Source of the DNA: Rhodoplanes serenus
Lineage (GTDB): Bacteria; Pseudomonadota; Alphaproteobacteria; Rhizobiales; Xanthobacteraceae
DNA: 56,540 nucleotides
Assembly: GCA_945893145.1 (NCBI GenBank)
Contig: CAMDDZ010000032.1
Coordinates: 1-56,540 of the forward strand
Reading direction: 5' to 3'
The position numbers were made by a program, and so were the translations under genes. Of this stretch, positions 35,513-44,971 are shown piece after piece. Below the pieces are notes generated by a model that saw only the letters and a list, made by a program, of their open reading frames with translations, did no database searches and was not told the DNA's origin. Numbering within the stretch: position 1 is the stretch's first letter; each line of letters opens with the position of its first letter.

Positions 35513-37394
35513 CGTCCCAGCCGGTCCAGCCCTCACGGGTGTCGAAGCCGAGAATTTGCCCGCGCCGGCCCGACAGGATCGCATTCATCTTGGCGGTCGC
35601 CTCGGTCGGGCAAACGATCTCGACCGAATGGATCGGCTCGAGCAGCACCGGATTGCATTGCGGCAATCCCTCGACGAGGCCGATGCGTGCCGCCTGCTTG
35701 AACGCCATGTCGGAGGAATCGACCGTGTGGTACGAGCCATCGACCAGAGCCACCTGCACGTCCACAACCTGGAAGCCGAGCGGGCCGTGCTTGAGCGTAT
35801 CGATGGTGCCCTCCTCGACCGAGGGGATGTAGTTGCGTGGCACCACGCCGCCGGTGATGCGATCCTCGAACTTAAAGCCCGAGCCGCGCGGCAGCGGCTT
35901 GATGTCGAGCACCACGTCGCCGTACTGGCCGTGGCCGCCGGACTGCTTCTTGTGCCGGCCCCGCTGCACGATGCCTTTCTTGATCGTCTCGTTGTAGCCG
36001 ACGCCCGGCTTGTGCGTCGTGATGGCGACGCCGAAGCGGTCGGCGAGGCGCTCGGACGCCACGCGCAGATGCATCTCGCCTTGCCCCCACATCACCACGT
36101 CGTGGGTCTCGGCATTGTGCACCAGCGTGATCGACGGATCCTCGTCGAGCAGTTTGTGGATGGCCTGGCCGAGCTTGACGTCGTCCTTGCGCTCCTTGGC
36201 GGCAACCGCGATCGCCAGCACCGGGGGCAGCGACTTCACGTCGGCGACAGCAGCGTGCGCGTGCTTACCAGCGGACAGCGTTTCGCCGGTCTTGGCGTGG
36301 TCGAGCTTGCCGAGCGCCACGGTTTCGCCGACGCCGGCTGGCCCGCGCTTCTCGGTATTCTGGCCGACCATCTTGAACGTGCCGGAGACGCGGCCCGCTT
36401 CGCGCTCGGGCGACGACAGCGTGACGCCGTCGCCAATCTGTCCGGCCAGCACGCGCGCCACCGACATCTTGCCGGCGTGCGCCGTGTTGAAGGTCTTGAG
36501 CACATAGGCCACGGCTTCATTGCCCTTGACGCCCAGGCGCTTCGCGGTGATCTCCGCGTTCGGGGATTCGTGCCGCAGCGCCTTGAGCAGGCGCAGCACA
36601 CCATTGGTCTTGCTGGCGACCCCCATCAGCACAGGCACCACGAGGCCATCGCGCAGCTCGCGCGCCAGATCGTCGAACACCTTGTCGCGTGGCGGCGGAA
36701 TGTCGGCGAGCAATTGCTCCATCAACTCGTCGTCATGGTCGGCAAGCTTCTCCAGCATCGAGAAGCGCGCGTCCTTGCTGCTCGCAAGGTCATCGCCTTC
36801 GAGCGGCACGACCTTGGACTCGGCATGCTCCTGATAAACATGGACACGCTCGAGCGCGAGATCGACGAAGCCGGTGACAATCTCGTTTTTCCGGACCGGG
36901 AGCTGGCGCATGACCAGCGGCTTGCGCGAGGCCGGTTGCAGGATCTGCAACGCCTCCATGATCTTGGCTTCGGCCTTGTCGATCTTGTTGAGGAACAGGA
37001 AGCGCGGAATGTTGAGGTCTTCGAGCTCGCGCATGATCAATTGCAGTTGGGCGGCCTTGCGCTCGTCGGCCTCGCAGACCACCACCGCGGCATCGACCGC
37101 CGGCAGCACCGCGCGCATGTCGTGGATGAATTCGACCGAACCCGGACAATCGATGAAGGTGTAGCTGTCGCCCATGAACGTGGTGGTGGCGACTGCGAGC
37201 TCGACGCTCATCTTGTGATGACGCGCTTCCTTGGAGGCGTCGCCGACCGTGGTGCCCGCCTCGACCGTGCCCTGGCGCTGGATCGCGCCGGTTCGCGCCA
37301 AGATGGCTTCCAGCAATGTGGTCTTGCCGCTCTGGAAGGGGCCCACCAGCGCAATGCACCGGGGACCCGCGGCTCGTGTGCCGTTCTGTGCCAT
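35343..37394 (-). CDS. EF-G-like translational GTPase (second EF-G type)
   Basis: A 683-residue protein with all EF-G domains. The G domain has ALVGPFQSGKTTL (P-loop), FIDCPGSVEF (G3, with DCPG) and LNKIDKAEAK (G4); domain IV includes HKKQSGGHGQYGDVVLDIKP and the C-terminus SATAGVGSFTFKFDHMAEL. It is diverged from the main FusA and belongs to the EF-G-like group often present as an extra copy; the role may be in ribosome recycling or stress, not known. The ATG at 37394 has GGAGAGGG upstream. Its last 170 bp are duplicated at 33895-34064. Confidence 0.93.
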   Translation of the reverse strand: MAQNGTRAAGPRCIALVGPFQSGKTTLLEAILARTGAIQRQGTVEAGTTVGDASKEARHHKMSVELAVATTTFMGDSYTFIDCPGSVEFIHDMRAVLPAVDAAVVVCEADERKAAQLQLIMRELEDLNIPRFLFLNKIDKAEAKIMEALQILQPASRKPLVMRQLPVRKNEIVTGFVDLALERVHVYQEHAESKVVPLEGDDLASSKDARFSMLEKLADHDDELMEQLLADIPPPRDKVFDDLARELRDGLVVPVLMGVASKTNGVLRLLKALRHESPNAEITAKRLGVKGNEAVAYVLKTFNTAHAGKMSVARVLAGQIGDGVTLSSPEREAGRVSGTFKMVGQNTEKRGPAGVGETVALGKLDHAKTGETLSAGKHAHAAVADVKSLPPVLAIAVAAKERKDDVKLGQAIHKLLDEDPSITLVHNAETHDVVMWGQGEMHLRVASERLADRFGVAITTHKPGVGYNETIKKGIVQRGRHKKQSGGHGQYGDVVLDIKPLPRGSGFKFEDRITGGVVPRNYIPSVEEGTIDTLKHGPLGFQVVDVQVALVDGSYHTVDSSDMAFKQAARIGLVEGLPQCNPVLLEPIHSVEIVCPTEATAKMNAILSGRRGQILGFDTREGWTGWDVVRAKMPESEIGDLIIEVRSATAGVGSFTFKFDHMAELTGKPAEQIVAAHRKAAAE

Positions 37395-37578
37395 GGTTTC
37401 CCTCTCCATTTGGCCGTTGCGACGGCCTTCTTGAGGGGGCCGTTTCGACCATCGTCTCAGGGGACGGCGAGGCTGGCAAGGGGCAGCAAGAGGCGTCAGG
37501 CGGCGTCAGATGCGCACGCCGCCGCATCGCTGCGGCGGCGCGCCGTCACTTCAGGCATTGGGCAGAAGTTCGACAGCC

Positions 37579-38502
37579 TTATGTATTAATGCAAACGCCA
37601 TTCTGGAGTCTCTGCCCTGGCCCGCACGTGATGGTGTTCGCGGGCGACGAGCCTGAGGCATTCCCGAATGCAGCGGCCTGATCGGACAGTCCGTTCAACG
37701 GATCGTCCTCGCGATGACGCCGGATCAAAGTTTTTTGATGCTGGCCGAAATAGACCCGCAACCCGGCCCAGGCGCTGCTGCTGTCGCTATTGCCAAGCCG
37801 CGCTTCCGCGAACAACGACGCCATGGTGTTGCGCGGCGTTGCGAACGCCCATTCGCCGCCGAGCGCGAGCAGATTCCTGCCGCCAAGATAGCGGTGGCCG
37901 ATCGAAAGCCGGAGATTGTCGGTGGCGTAATAGGCGACATCGAGGCGATCGAAAGCGCGCGTCTTGAGATCGATGGTTTCGGTCACGCCTGCGATCGTTC
38001 CGGTCACACTGTTGCCGGACTCGACCCCCAGCACGCCTTCGAAGGCCCAGCGGCCGAGATAGACCGCGCCTTCGATACCGAAGTGGCCGACCCGCGCGCC
38101 ACCGAGCCGGTCGAGATAGGCATAAGAGCCATAGACGCCGAGAAGGCCGCGGCCGGGATCGCGCCAGAACGCATGAACGCCGGCCGCGCCGAGGAATGAG
38201 TTGCGGTAGCTGCCGAGCATGCCATCGAACTGCACGCCGTATTCGCGCGCAACCGGCACGGTTGCCGACCCGCTGGTGCCGTAGAAGCCGTGCCTGGCGA
38301 CCGAGCCACCGAATATATCGAGCTTGCCGTTGAGGCCATCGACCGCGGGCCCAGACGAGGGCACCCACGCGATCGGCTTGTCGCTGAAGATATTGTACGC
38401 CGGTGCTTGGACCGGCAGATCGGCCGCTTGAGCAGCCACCCCTGCAATCATCAAACACGCGAGAGAACCGGCAACAAGGCCGGTAGGACGGACGATACGC
38501 AT
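37579..38502 (-). CDS. Outer-membrane beta-barrel-like protein
   Basis: A 307-residue protein with a Sec leader (residues 1-26, ending GVAAQAA). The mature part alternates hydrophobic and polar residues with many Gly/Tyr (GVYGSYAYLDRLGGARVGHF, LSIGHRYLGGRNLL), as in outer-membrane barrels. The C-terminus carries a short Cys-containing tail (TCGPGQRLQNGVCIN) with two cysteines four to ten residues apart, similar to tails of small rhizobial surface proteins. Specific function unknown. The ATG at 38502 starts the leader. Confidence 0.75.
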   Translation of the reverse strand: MRIVRPTGLVAGSLACLMIAGVAAQAADLPVQAPAYNIFSDKPIAWVPSSGPAVDGLNGKLDIFGGSVARHGFYGTSGSATVPVAREYGVQFDGMLGSYRNSFLGAAGVHAFWRDPGRGLLGVYGSYAYLDRLGGARVGHFGIEGAVYLGRWAFEGVLGVESGNSVTGTIAGVTETIDLKTRAFDRLDVAYYATDNLRLSIGHRYLGGRNLLALGGEWAFATPRNTMASLFAEARLGNSDSSSAWAGLRVYFGQHQKTLIRRHREDDPLNGLSDQAAAFGNASGSSPANTITCGPGQRLQNGVCINT

Positions 38503-38568
38503 CCGATACCCCTTACGCTGACGCTACAAACACAACAAAAAGCGACACGCCCCACCGGCACGATAGGT

Positions 38569-39600
38569 TCAAGGCGCTCGCGCTGGCAAGGGCTTCGGCG
38601 CCTCGGCGAAGGCCGGCATGACCTCGCGGGCAAAGCGCCGCAATTGATCGCCGCCACCCTGAATGGTGAGCAGCAGATAGCACACGCCGGCGTCTGCAAG
38701 CCGTTGCAGCCTTAGGCGGATTTCGTCGGGCGTGCCGTAAAGCGTGTTAGCCTCGGTGCCCTCAGGCGTCCCAGCATAGGACAGGATGTGGGAGCCCCGC
38801 CCGCCGTCCGGCGCACGCGAGACCGCAACCGTGCGCTCATTCCATTGATGCTGGCGCGCGAGAGCTGCTTCCGCGTCGGCGCGATCGTTGGCGACATAGG
38901 CCTGACGAGCCACTGCAACGCCCATGGGATCGAAGTGCCGCCCTTGCGCTTCGAGCGCTGCGCGGTAGAGGCCGATCCGCTGGCCAAGCAACTCGGGCGA
39001 CGCATATTGATCGAGGATCAGATTGAACCCGCGCGCTGCGGCCTTGCGGATCGAAGCCTCGCTGCCGGCCGCCACCCAGATCGGCGGATGCGGCCGCTGC
39101 GCCGGTGGTGGCTCGACCACGATGTCGTCGAACTGCCAAAAGCGGCCTTGATGTGAGAAGCGCGTGCGCGACTGCCAGGAGCGGAGCATGACCTCGAGCG
39201 ATTCCTCGAACCGCGCCTCGGCCTCGTCCTGCGGAATGCAAAAGCCTTTGAACTCGCTGTGCCGGTAGCCCTTGCCGATGCCGAAATCGAGCCGGCCGTC
39301 GGACACGAGATCGAGGGTGGCGGCCTGCTCGGCCAGCAGCACGGGGTTGTGCCAAGGCAACACGATGACCGCGCTGCCGAGCCGCAGCGTTTTGGTGCGC
39401 ATCGCTAATGCGGTTTGCAGCATCAGCGTGGCGGAAACCTGGTTCCAGCCGGTGAAATGATGCTCGACCAGGAAGCTCGAATGGAATCCGAGCGCCTCCG
39501 CCTCGACGCAATAGTCGAGGTAATCGCGGAAGCCCTGCCCGGTTTCGGGCCCTAAATCTTTGCTGTCGGCCTGCGCCGAGCCGAAAATGCCAAACCGCAT
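38569..39600 (-). CDS. LLM-class flavin-dependent oxidoreductase
   Basis: A 343-residue luciferase-like monooxygenase: MRFGIFGSAQ is strand 1, SSFLVEHHFTGWNQVS the active-site region, and GRLDFGIGKGYRHSEF the signature. It is the second of three LLM enzymes here, not closely similar to the one at 25589. A reductase partner is not visible. Single gene. Confidence 0.87.
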   Translation of the reverse strand: MRFGIFGSAQADSKDLGPETGQGFRDYLDYCVEAEALGFHSSFLVEHHFTGWNQVSATLMLQTALAMRTKTLRLGSAVIVLPWHNPVLLAEQAATLDLVSDGRLDFGIGKGYRHSEFKGFCIPQDEAEARFEESLEVMLRSWQSRTRFSHQGRFWQFDDIVVEPPPAQRPHPPIWVAAGSEASIRKAAARGFNLILDQYASPELLGQRIGLYRAALEAQGRHFDPMGVAVARQAYVANDRADAEAALARQHQWNERTVAVSRAPDGGRGSHILSYAGTPEGTEANTLYGTPDEIRLRLQRLADAGVCYLLLTIQGGGDQLRRFAREVMPAFAEAPKPLPARAP

Positions 39601-39710
39601 TGCGGCAGTCTAACCGGGACGCCGGTGCGCCGCCACGCGCCACGCGCATGTTTACGTTGACGCGTTTTCTACGGCGAACCGGAAGTCCACTTCGCCGGAA
39701 AACGCTCTGT

Positions 39711-41714
39711 CTAGCCGCGCATCACATCGGCCAGAGCGCGGCTCAGTTCGTGAACCTGGTAGGGTTTCCGCAGAATGGCAAAATCATCGCGGACGTTTTG
39801 CGCGGCCTCGCTGTAGCCAGTGGCCAGCAGGACCGGCAGCTTGGGATGCTTCTGCTTGATGATGCGTGCAAGCCCGAGACCATCGATGCGGCCCGGCATC
39901 ACGATGTCGCTGAACACGAGATCGAAGCCGTTGGCTTCGATCTCCTGAAGCGCAACCTCGGCGTTGGGCGCCCAGCGCACCGAATAACCGAGTTGCTCGA
40001 GGAGGCCCGTGCTCGCGCTCGCGACATCCGGGTTGTCCTCGACCAGCAGCACCGTGCCGGTCCGCGCCTCGGTGACCGCGCTGGTGTCGGTGGCGAGCGC
40101 GCTGCTCGGGGCGCTCGGAAGATAGATGGTGATCGTTGTGCCTTGCCCGAGCGTGCTGGCAATTTTCACGGTGCCGCCGGTCTGGTGCGCGAAGCCATGC
40201 ACCTGTGAAAGGCCCAGACCGGTTCCCTTGCCGACCGGCTTGGTGGTGAAGAACGGATCGAACACTTTGGCGAGAACGTCGGCAGGGATGCCGGTACCGG
40301 TGTCTTCGACCGCGACGGCGACGTAATCGCCGGGAGACACGCCATCGTCTTCGTCGAGCAAGACGTTCTTGACACTGATCGCGACGGTTCCGCCATCCGG
40401 CATGGCATCGCGCGCATTGATGACGAGATTGACCAGAGCGATTTCGAACTCAGCCACATCGACGGTGACCGGCCAGACGTCGCTTTCGACTTCGACCAGC
40501 ATGCCGACGGTGCCGCCCAGCGCGCTGCTCAACACCTCGCGGATCGCTTCGATGCGTTGCCGCATGTCGATCGACTGCGGGTTGAGGCGCGCACGCCGGG
40601 CAAATGTCAGAAGCTGGCGGGTCAGCGCCGTGCCGCGCTCGGCTGCGAGCTCGATCGCGCGTGCCGCCCGCGACGCCTTGGGATCATCGGCCGCGACTTT
40701 CTTCAACACCTGGATATGGCCGGAGACGACCATCAGCAGATTGTTGAAATCGTGCGCCACGCCGCCGGTGAGCTGGCCGAGCGCATCCATCTTCTGCGAC
40801 TCGGCAAGCTGCTGCCGCACCTTTTCGAGCGAGAGCTGCGCGTCGCGCCGCTCGGTGATGTCTCGGGTGATCTTGGCAAAGCCGAGCAACTTGCCATCGT
40901 CGTCACGGATCGGATCGATGACGACACTCGCCCAGAAGAACGAGCCGTCCTTGCGCACGCGCCAGCCCTCTTCCTCGTAGCGGCCGGTGTCGCGCGCGAT
41001 GGCCAGCGCCCGTGCCGGCTTGCCCGAGGCCTGATCCGGCGGCGTGTAGAAGCGCGAGAAGTGCTGTCCGATAATTTCCGAGGGCGCGTAGCCTTTGATG
41101 CGCTCGCCGCCCGCGTTCCAGCTCGAAACCTTGCCGTCGGGGTCAAGCATATAGAGCGCATAGTCGGTCACGCCACTGATCAGCAGCCGGAGCTGCCGTT
41201 GGCTCTCCTCCAGTGCAGTCCTGGCGGCTCGCTGCTCGGTGATGTCGCGGGTGATCTTGGCGAAGCCGATCAGCTTGCCACGATCGTAGATCGCGTCGAT
41301 CACCACCGAGGCGAAGAACCGCGTGCCGTCCTTGCGGATGCGCCAGCCTTCGGCGTCGAATTTGCCAGTGCGCCGCGCGGTTTCCAGAGCAACGGCGGGC
41401 TTGCCGGCGGCACGATCCTCCGGCGTGTAAAACAGACTGAAATGCTGGCCGACGATATCCTTGGCTTTGTAGCCCTTGATCCGCTCGGCGCCAGCGTTCC
41501 AGTTGGTCACGATCCCGTCGGGGTCGAGCATATAGAGCGCATAGTCGACCACCCCTTCGACCAGCAGCCGGAAGCGCCGCTCGGAGTCGAAAAGCTGTCC
41601 TGACGTTTTTTTCTGAAGCGCCTTGGACTTAACGAGACCCTTAACGCGACTCTTAACGCGACCTTTGGACGTCTTGCGTCGAGTTTTTTTGGGCGCTACT
41701 CGCTTTGCTGCCAT
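39711..41714 (-). CDS. Hybrid sensor histidine kinase, two PAS domains and receiver
   Basis: A 667-residue cytoplasmic kinase. Residues 1-36 are very basic and histone-H1-like (KKTRRKTSKGRVKSRVKGLV). Two PAS domains follow (about 43-165 and 172-292) that are close duplicates of each other (DYALYMLDPDG in both). The phosphorylated His321 is in GGVAHDFNNLLMV; the ATPase domain has NLVINARDAMPDGG and GTGLGLSQVHG; a C-terminal receiver holds Asp603 in VFSDIVMPG. No separate response regulator is adjacent, so output partners are unknown. No membrane segment, so it senses an internal signal, possibly redox or light. Confidence 0.93.
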   Translation of the reverse strand: MAAKRVAPKKTRRKTSKGRVKSRVKGLVKSKALQKKTSGQLFDSERRFRLLVEGVVDYALYMLDPDGIVTNWNAGAERIKGYKAKDIVGQHFSLFYTPEDRAAGKPAVALETARRTGKFDAEGWRIRKDGTRFFASVVIDAIYDRGKLIGFAKITRDITEQRAARTALEESQRQLRLLISGVTDYALYMLDPDGKVSSWNAGGERIKGYAPSEIIGQHFSRFYTPPDQASGKPARALAIARDTGRYEEEGWRVRKDGSFFWASVVIDPIRDDDGKLLGFAKITRDITERRDAQLSLEKVRQQLAESQKMDALGQLTGGVAHDFNNLLMVVSGHIQVLKKVAADDPKASRAARAIELAAERGTALTRQLLTFARRARLNPQSIDMRQRIEAIREVLSSALGGTVGMLVEVESDVWPVTVDVAEFEIALVNLVINARDAMPDGGTVAISVKNVLLDEDDGVSPGDYVAVAVEDTGTGIPADVLAKVFDPFFTTKPVGKGTGLGLSQVHGFAHQTGGTVKIASTLGQGTTITIYLPSAPSSALATDTSAVTEARTGTVLLVEDNPDVASASTGLLEQLGYSVRWAPNAEVALQEIEANGFDLVFSDIVMPGRIDGLGLARIIKQKHPKLPVLLATGYSEAAQNVRDDFAILRKPYQVHELSRALADVMRG

Positions 41715-41852
41715 TCACTAAGCCCCTCGACCCCCGACATGACGTAACCTCTAGCGACCCGGAAGGTTCCGGCAGCGGGCGTGAATGTCGCAGCATATCG
41801 CGGCACGGTCCCATAGCCGCATTCCTCGATGACTGCGATGAGAAACCGCCTG

Positions 41853-43346
41853 TCAGAACCGCGGAAGGTCCGGGAACGGCACCTTGCCGGCATGGACATG
41901 CAGGCGGCCAAGCTCGGCGCAGCGGTGCAGCTTCGGGAACACCTTGCCGGGGTTGAGCAGGCCGTCCGCGTCGAAGGCGCATTTGAGCCGCTGCTGCTGG
42001 TTGAGGTCTTCTTCGGAGAACATCACCGGCATCAGGTCGCGCTTCTCGACGCCGACGCCGTGCTCGCCGGTCAGCACGCCGCCGACCTCGACGCAGAGTT
42101 TTAGAATTTCGGCGCCGAATTCCTCGGTCTTCGCCAACTCGCCCGGCTTGTTGGCGTCATAAAGAATGAGCGGATGCAAATTGCCGTCGCCGGCGTGGAA
42201 CACATTGGCGACCCGCAGGCCATAATGCTCGGACAATTCACGAATGCGCTTGAGCACCAGCGGTAGCTTGGCGCGCGGAATGGTGCCGTCCATGCAGTAA
42301 TAATCGGGCGAGATGCGCCCCACTGCCGGGAACGCCGCCTTACGGCCGGCCCAGAACAGCACGCGCTCCTCTTCCGAGTTCGACACCCGCAGCGTGGTAG
42401 AGCCGCAATCCTTGGCGATGGCGGCGACCTGTTCGATCAGATGATCGACCTCGGCCTTGGGCCCATCGAGTTCGACGATCAGCAAGGCCTCGACGTCGAG
42501 CGGATAGCCGGCATGGACGAATTCTTCCGTGGCGTGGATCGCGGGCTTGTCCATCATCTCCATGCCGCCCGGGATGATGCCCGCACCGATGATGCGCGAG
42601 ACGCATTCGCCGGCGTCCTCCGATGATGGAAAGCCGACCAGCACGGCGCGCGCGGTTTCCGGCTTTTTCAGGATGCGCACCGTCACCTCGGTGACGACGC
42701 CGAGCAGACCCTCGGAGCCGGTGATGATGCCGAGCAGATCGTAGCCGCCGGCGTCGAGATGCTTGCCGCCAAGCCGCAGCACCTCACCGCCGATCAGCAC
42801 CATTTCGAGGCCGAGGATATTGTTGGTGGTCATGCCGTATTTCAGGCAATGCACGCCGCCGGAATTTTCCGCGACGTTGCCGCCGATGGTGCAGGCGATC
42901 TGCGAGGACGGATCGGGCGCGTAGTAGAAGCCCGCGTTCGCCACCGCGTTCGACACCGCCAGGTTGGTGACGCCTGGCTCGACCACGGCGACGCGATTGT
43001 CGAAATCGATTTCGCGAATGCGGTTGAACTTGGCCATGCCGAGCAGCACGCCATCGCCAAGCGGCAAAGCGCCGCCCGACAGCGATGTGCCGGCCCCTCG
43101 CGGCACCACCTTGATGCCGTGGTCCTGGCAATAGCGCAGCACGCGGGCCACTTGGTCGGTGGTTTCGGGCAGCACCACGACCATCGGCAGCGCGCGGTAG
43201 GCAGTGAGTCCGTCCGATTCGAACGGCCGCATCTCGCGCTCGCCCGCGATCACCCCCTCGCCCGGCACGATGGCCCGCAGCGCCGCCACGATGCTGTCGC
43301 GGCGGGCCAATACGGCCTGATCGAGGGCGGGCATCAGAACCGACAT
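41853..43346 (-). CDS. glcD: FAD-linked oxidase, glycolate oxidase subunit GlcD-like
   Basis: A 497-residue FAD-binding oxidoreductase. The PCMH-type FAD domain has VVPRGAGTSLSGGALPLGDG, DPSSQIACTIGGNVAENSGG and LGIITGSEGLLGVVTEVTV; the C-terminal cap has NVFHAGDGNLHPLILYD and GGVLTGEHGVGVEKR. It matches GlcD, which oxidises glycolate or D-lactate with GlcE and GlcF. The glcE and glcF genes are not in the window, at least not downstream, so either they are elsewhere or this is a related D-2-hydroxyacid oxidase. Confidence 0.92.
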   Translation of the reverse strand: MSVLMPALDQAVLARRDSIVAALRAIVPGEGVIAGEREMRPFESDGLTAYRALPMVVVLPETTDQVARVLRYCQDHGIKVVPRGAGTSLSGGALPLGDGVLLGMAKFNRIREIDFDNRVAVVEPGVTNLAVSNAVANAGFYYAPDPSSQIACTIGGNVAENSGGVHCLKYGMTTNNILGLEMVLIGGEVLRLGGKHLDAGGYDLLGIITGSEGLLGVVTEVTVRILKKPETARAVLVGFPSSEDAGECVSRIIGAGIIPGGMEMMDKPAIHATEEFVHAGYPLDVEALLIVELDGPKAEVDHLIEQVAAIAKDCGSTTLRVSNSEEERVLFWAGRKAAFPAVGRISPDYYCMDGTIPRAKLPLVLKRIRELSEHYGLRVANVFHAGDGNLHPLILYDANKPGELAKTEEFGAEILKLCVEVGGVLTGEHGVGVEKRDLMPVMFSEEDLNQQQRLKCAFDADGLLNPGKVFPKLHRCAELGRLHVHAGKVPFPDLPRF

Positions 43347-43456
43347 GGTTGCTCCGGTGTTATATCTGAGTGTACTACCGACCGATCCGTTCAGAAAACG
43401 GTATCGGAAAGCGCCCTAGACCATCCTCTAAGAAGACTTAGGAAGGAGACTTCACA

Positions 43457-43837
43457 ATGAAAGTATTGCTGTTGGCCGCCGCCACACTCACCGCATCGAT
43501 TGGCATCGCGCAGGCGCAAGACTTGGCCGCGGGCGAACAATCCTTCCGTAAATGCATGGCCTGCCACCGGATCGGTCCGGAGGCGCGCAACCTCGTTGGC
43601 CCAGTGCTCAATGGCCTCGATGGCCGCAAGTCGGGCACTGTCGAGGGCTTCAATTACAGCGAAGCCAACAAGAAGGCCGAGATCGTCTGGAGCGAGGCGA
43701 CCTTCCGGGACTACATCCGCGATCCGATGGCGAAAGTGCCGGGCACCAAGATGGCCTTCCCGGGCGTCAAGGACGAAACGGAAATCGGCAATCTTTGGGC
43801 CTACATGAAGCAATTCAAGACCGACGGCTCCAAATAA
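43457..43837 (+). CDS. Class I cytochrome c
   Basis: A 126-residue periplasmic cytochrome c with a Sec leader (residues 1-20). The heme motif is CMACH (Cys33, Cys36, His37), and Met99 in GTKMAFPG is the axial ligand. The fold and length match cytochrome c2/c550 types. AAGGAGA lies before the ATG at 43457. It is divergent from glcD, so an electron-acceptor role for that oxidase is conceivable but unproven. Confidence 0.93.
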   Translation: MKVLLLAAATLTASIGIAQAQDLAAGEQSFRKCMACHRIGPEARNLVGPVLNGLDGRKSGTVEGFNYSEANKKAEIVWSEATFRDYIRDPMAKVPGTKMAFPGVKDETEIGNLWAYMKQFKTDGSK

Positions 43838-43970
43838 TCCGAAAAGTCGTTCGCGAAACAGCTCGAAATAACATCGGCAAATTGGTTTTTGAGCTGGCAA
43901 CTCTCGGGCCGGCTTGCGCGTTGTCATGGCCGCTAGGTCATTGGCGGCAAGCCCACCGGGAGGCCGAGTC

Positions 43971-44807
43971 ATGATTCAGGATATCGTCGTCAATCTCACG
44001 CTCGGAGCTGGCCAGGATCCGGCCGCCGATTACGCGATTTCGGTCGCCAAGCAGTTCGAAGCGGAGCTTTCCGGCATCGCGTTCAGCTACGACCCGATCG
44101 TGCTCGCGGCAGCGACCCCAATGGACGCGATGCCGCCGGACCTGATCGAAGCCCAGCGCGCCGAAAGCGTGAAGGCGGCCCGGCAAGCCGTCGCGCGGTT
44201 CAAGCAGACGGCGGCAACAGCCGAACTCGAGGCCGAAGGCCGCACCGTCGAGGCCAGCGCGGGCGGCGCGGGCAGCGTGTTCGGACGGCTCGCTCGCACC
44301 TTCGACCTGACCGTCGTGGCCCAGACCGGGCCCGACCAGCCCTCATCGCAGGACTTGATCATCGAGGCCGCGCTGTTCGAATCCGGGCGGCCGATCATCG
44401 TCGTGCCCTACATCCAGAAAGACGCGTTCAAGCTCGACCGCGTCATGGTGTGTTGGGACGGCAGCCGCACGGCGGCGCGCGCGCTCGCCGATGCGATGCC
44501 GCTGCTGGAATACGCCAAGAGCATCGAAGTCGTGACCGTGAGCAACGGTCATGACCAGAATCTCAACGGCCACGGTGCCGAAGCGGTTGCGCAGCATCTC
44601 ACGCGCCACGGCTTGAAAGCCGAGATCAAACCGATCGTCGCCGACACCAATGTCTCGGGCACGCTGCTGTCGCACGCGGCTGACACGGGCGCCGACATCA
44701 TGGTGATGGGTGGCTACGGCCACTCGCGGTTGCGCGAATTGGTGCTCGGCGGCGCCACGCGCGAGATTCTCGGCTCGATGACAGTCCCGGTTCTGATGTC
44801 ACACTGA
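43971..44807 (+). CDS. Universal stress protein, tandem UspA
   Basis: A 278-residue protein made of two UspA-like domains (boundary near residue 145). The C-terminal domain has the ATP-binding pattern MGGYGHSRLRELVLGGATRE; the N-terminal one has lost it. The ATG at 43971 is preferred because GGGAGG lies just before it. Such proteins respond to starvation and oxidative stress. Single gene downstream of the cytochrome c gene. Confidence 0.9.
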   Translation: MIQDIVVNLTLGAGQDPAADYAISVAKQFEAELSGIAFSYDPIVLAAATPMDAMPPDLIEAQRAESVKAARQAVARFKQTAATAELEAEGRTVEASAGGAGSVFGRLARTFDLTVVAQTGPDQPSSQDLIIEAALFESGRPIIVVPYIQKDAFKLDRVMVCWDGSRTAARALADAMPLLEYAKSIEVVTVSNGHDQNLNGHGAEAVAQHLTRHGLKAEIKPIVADTNVSGTLLSHAADTGADIMVMGGYGHSRLRELVLGGATREILGSMTVPVLMSH

Positions 44808-44971
44808 CCGGGCGACCTTCGGTAGGCCCTGCAACCAATTCGCCGTCCGCGCGTTCTCTAGCGCGGGCGTACGACTGGCCGGCCGTAATCAGCTGACAAA
44901 ACTCTCGAATTTCACACTCGAATTTCTTCCACAACCCGCCCGCGCTGCGTGTTGCTTTGGAGATTGAGCGA

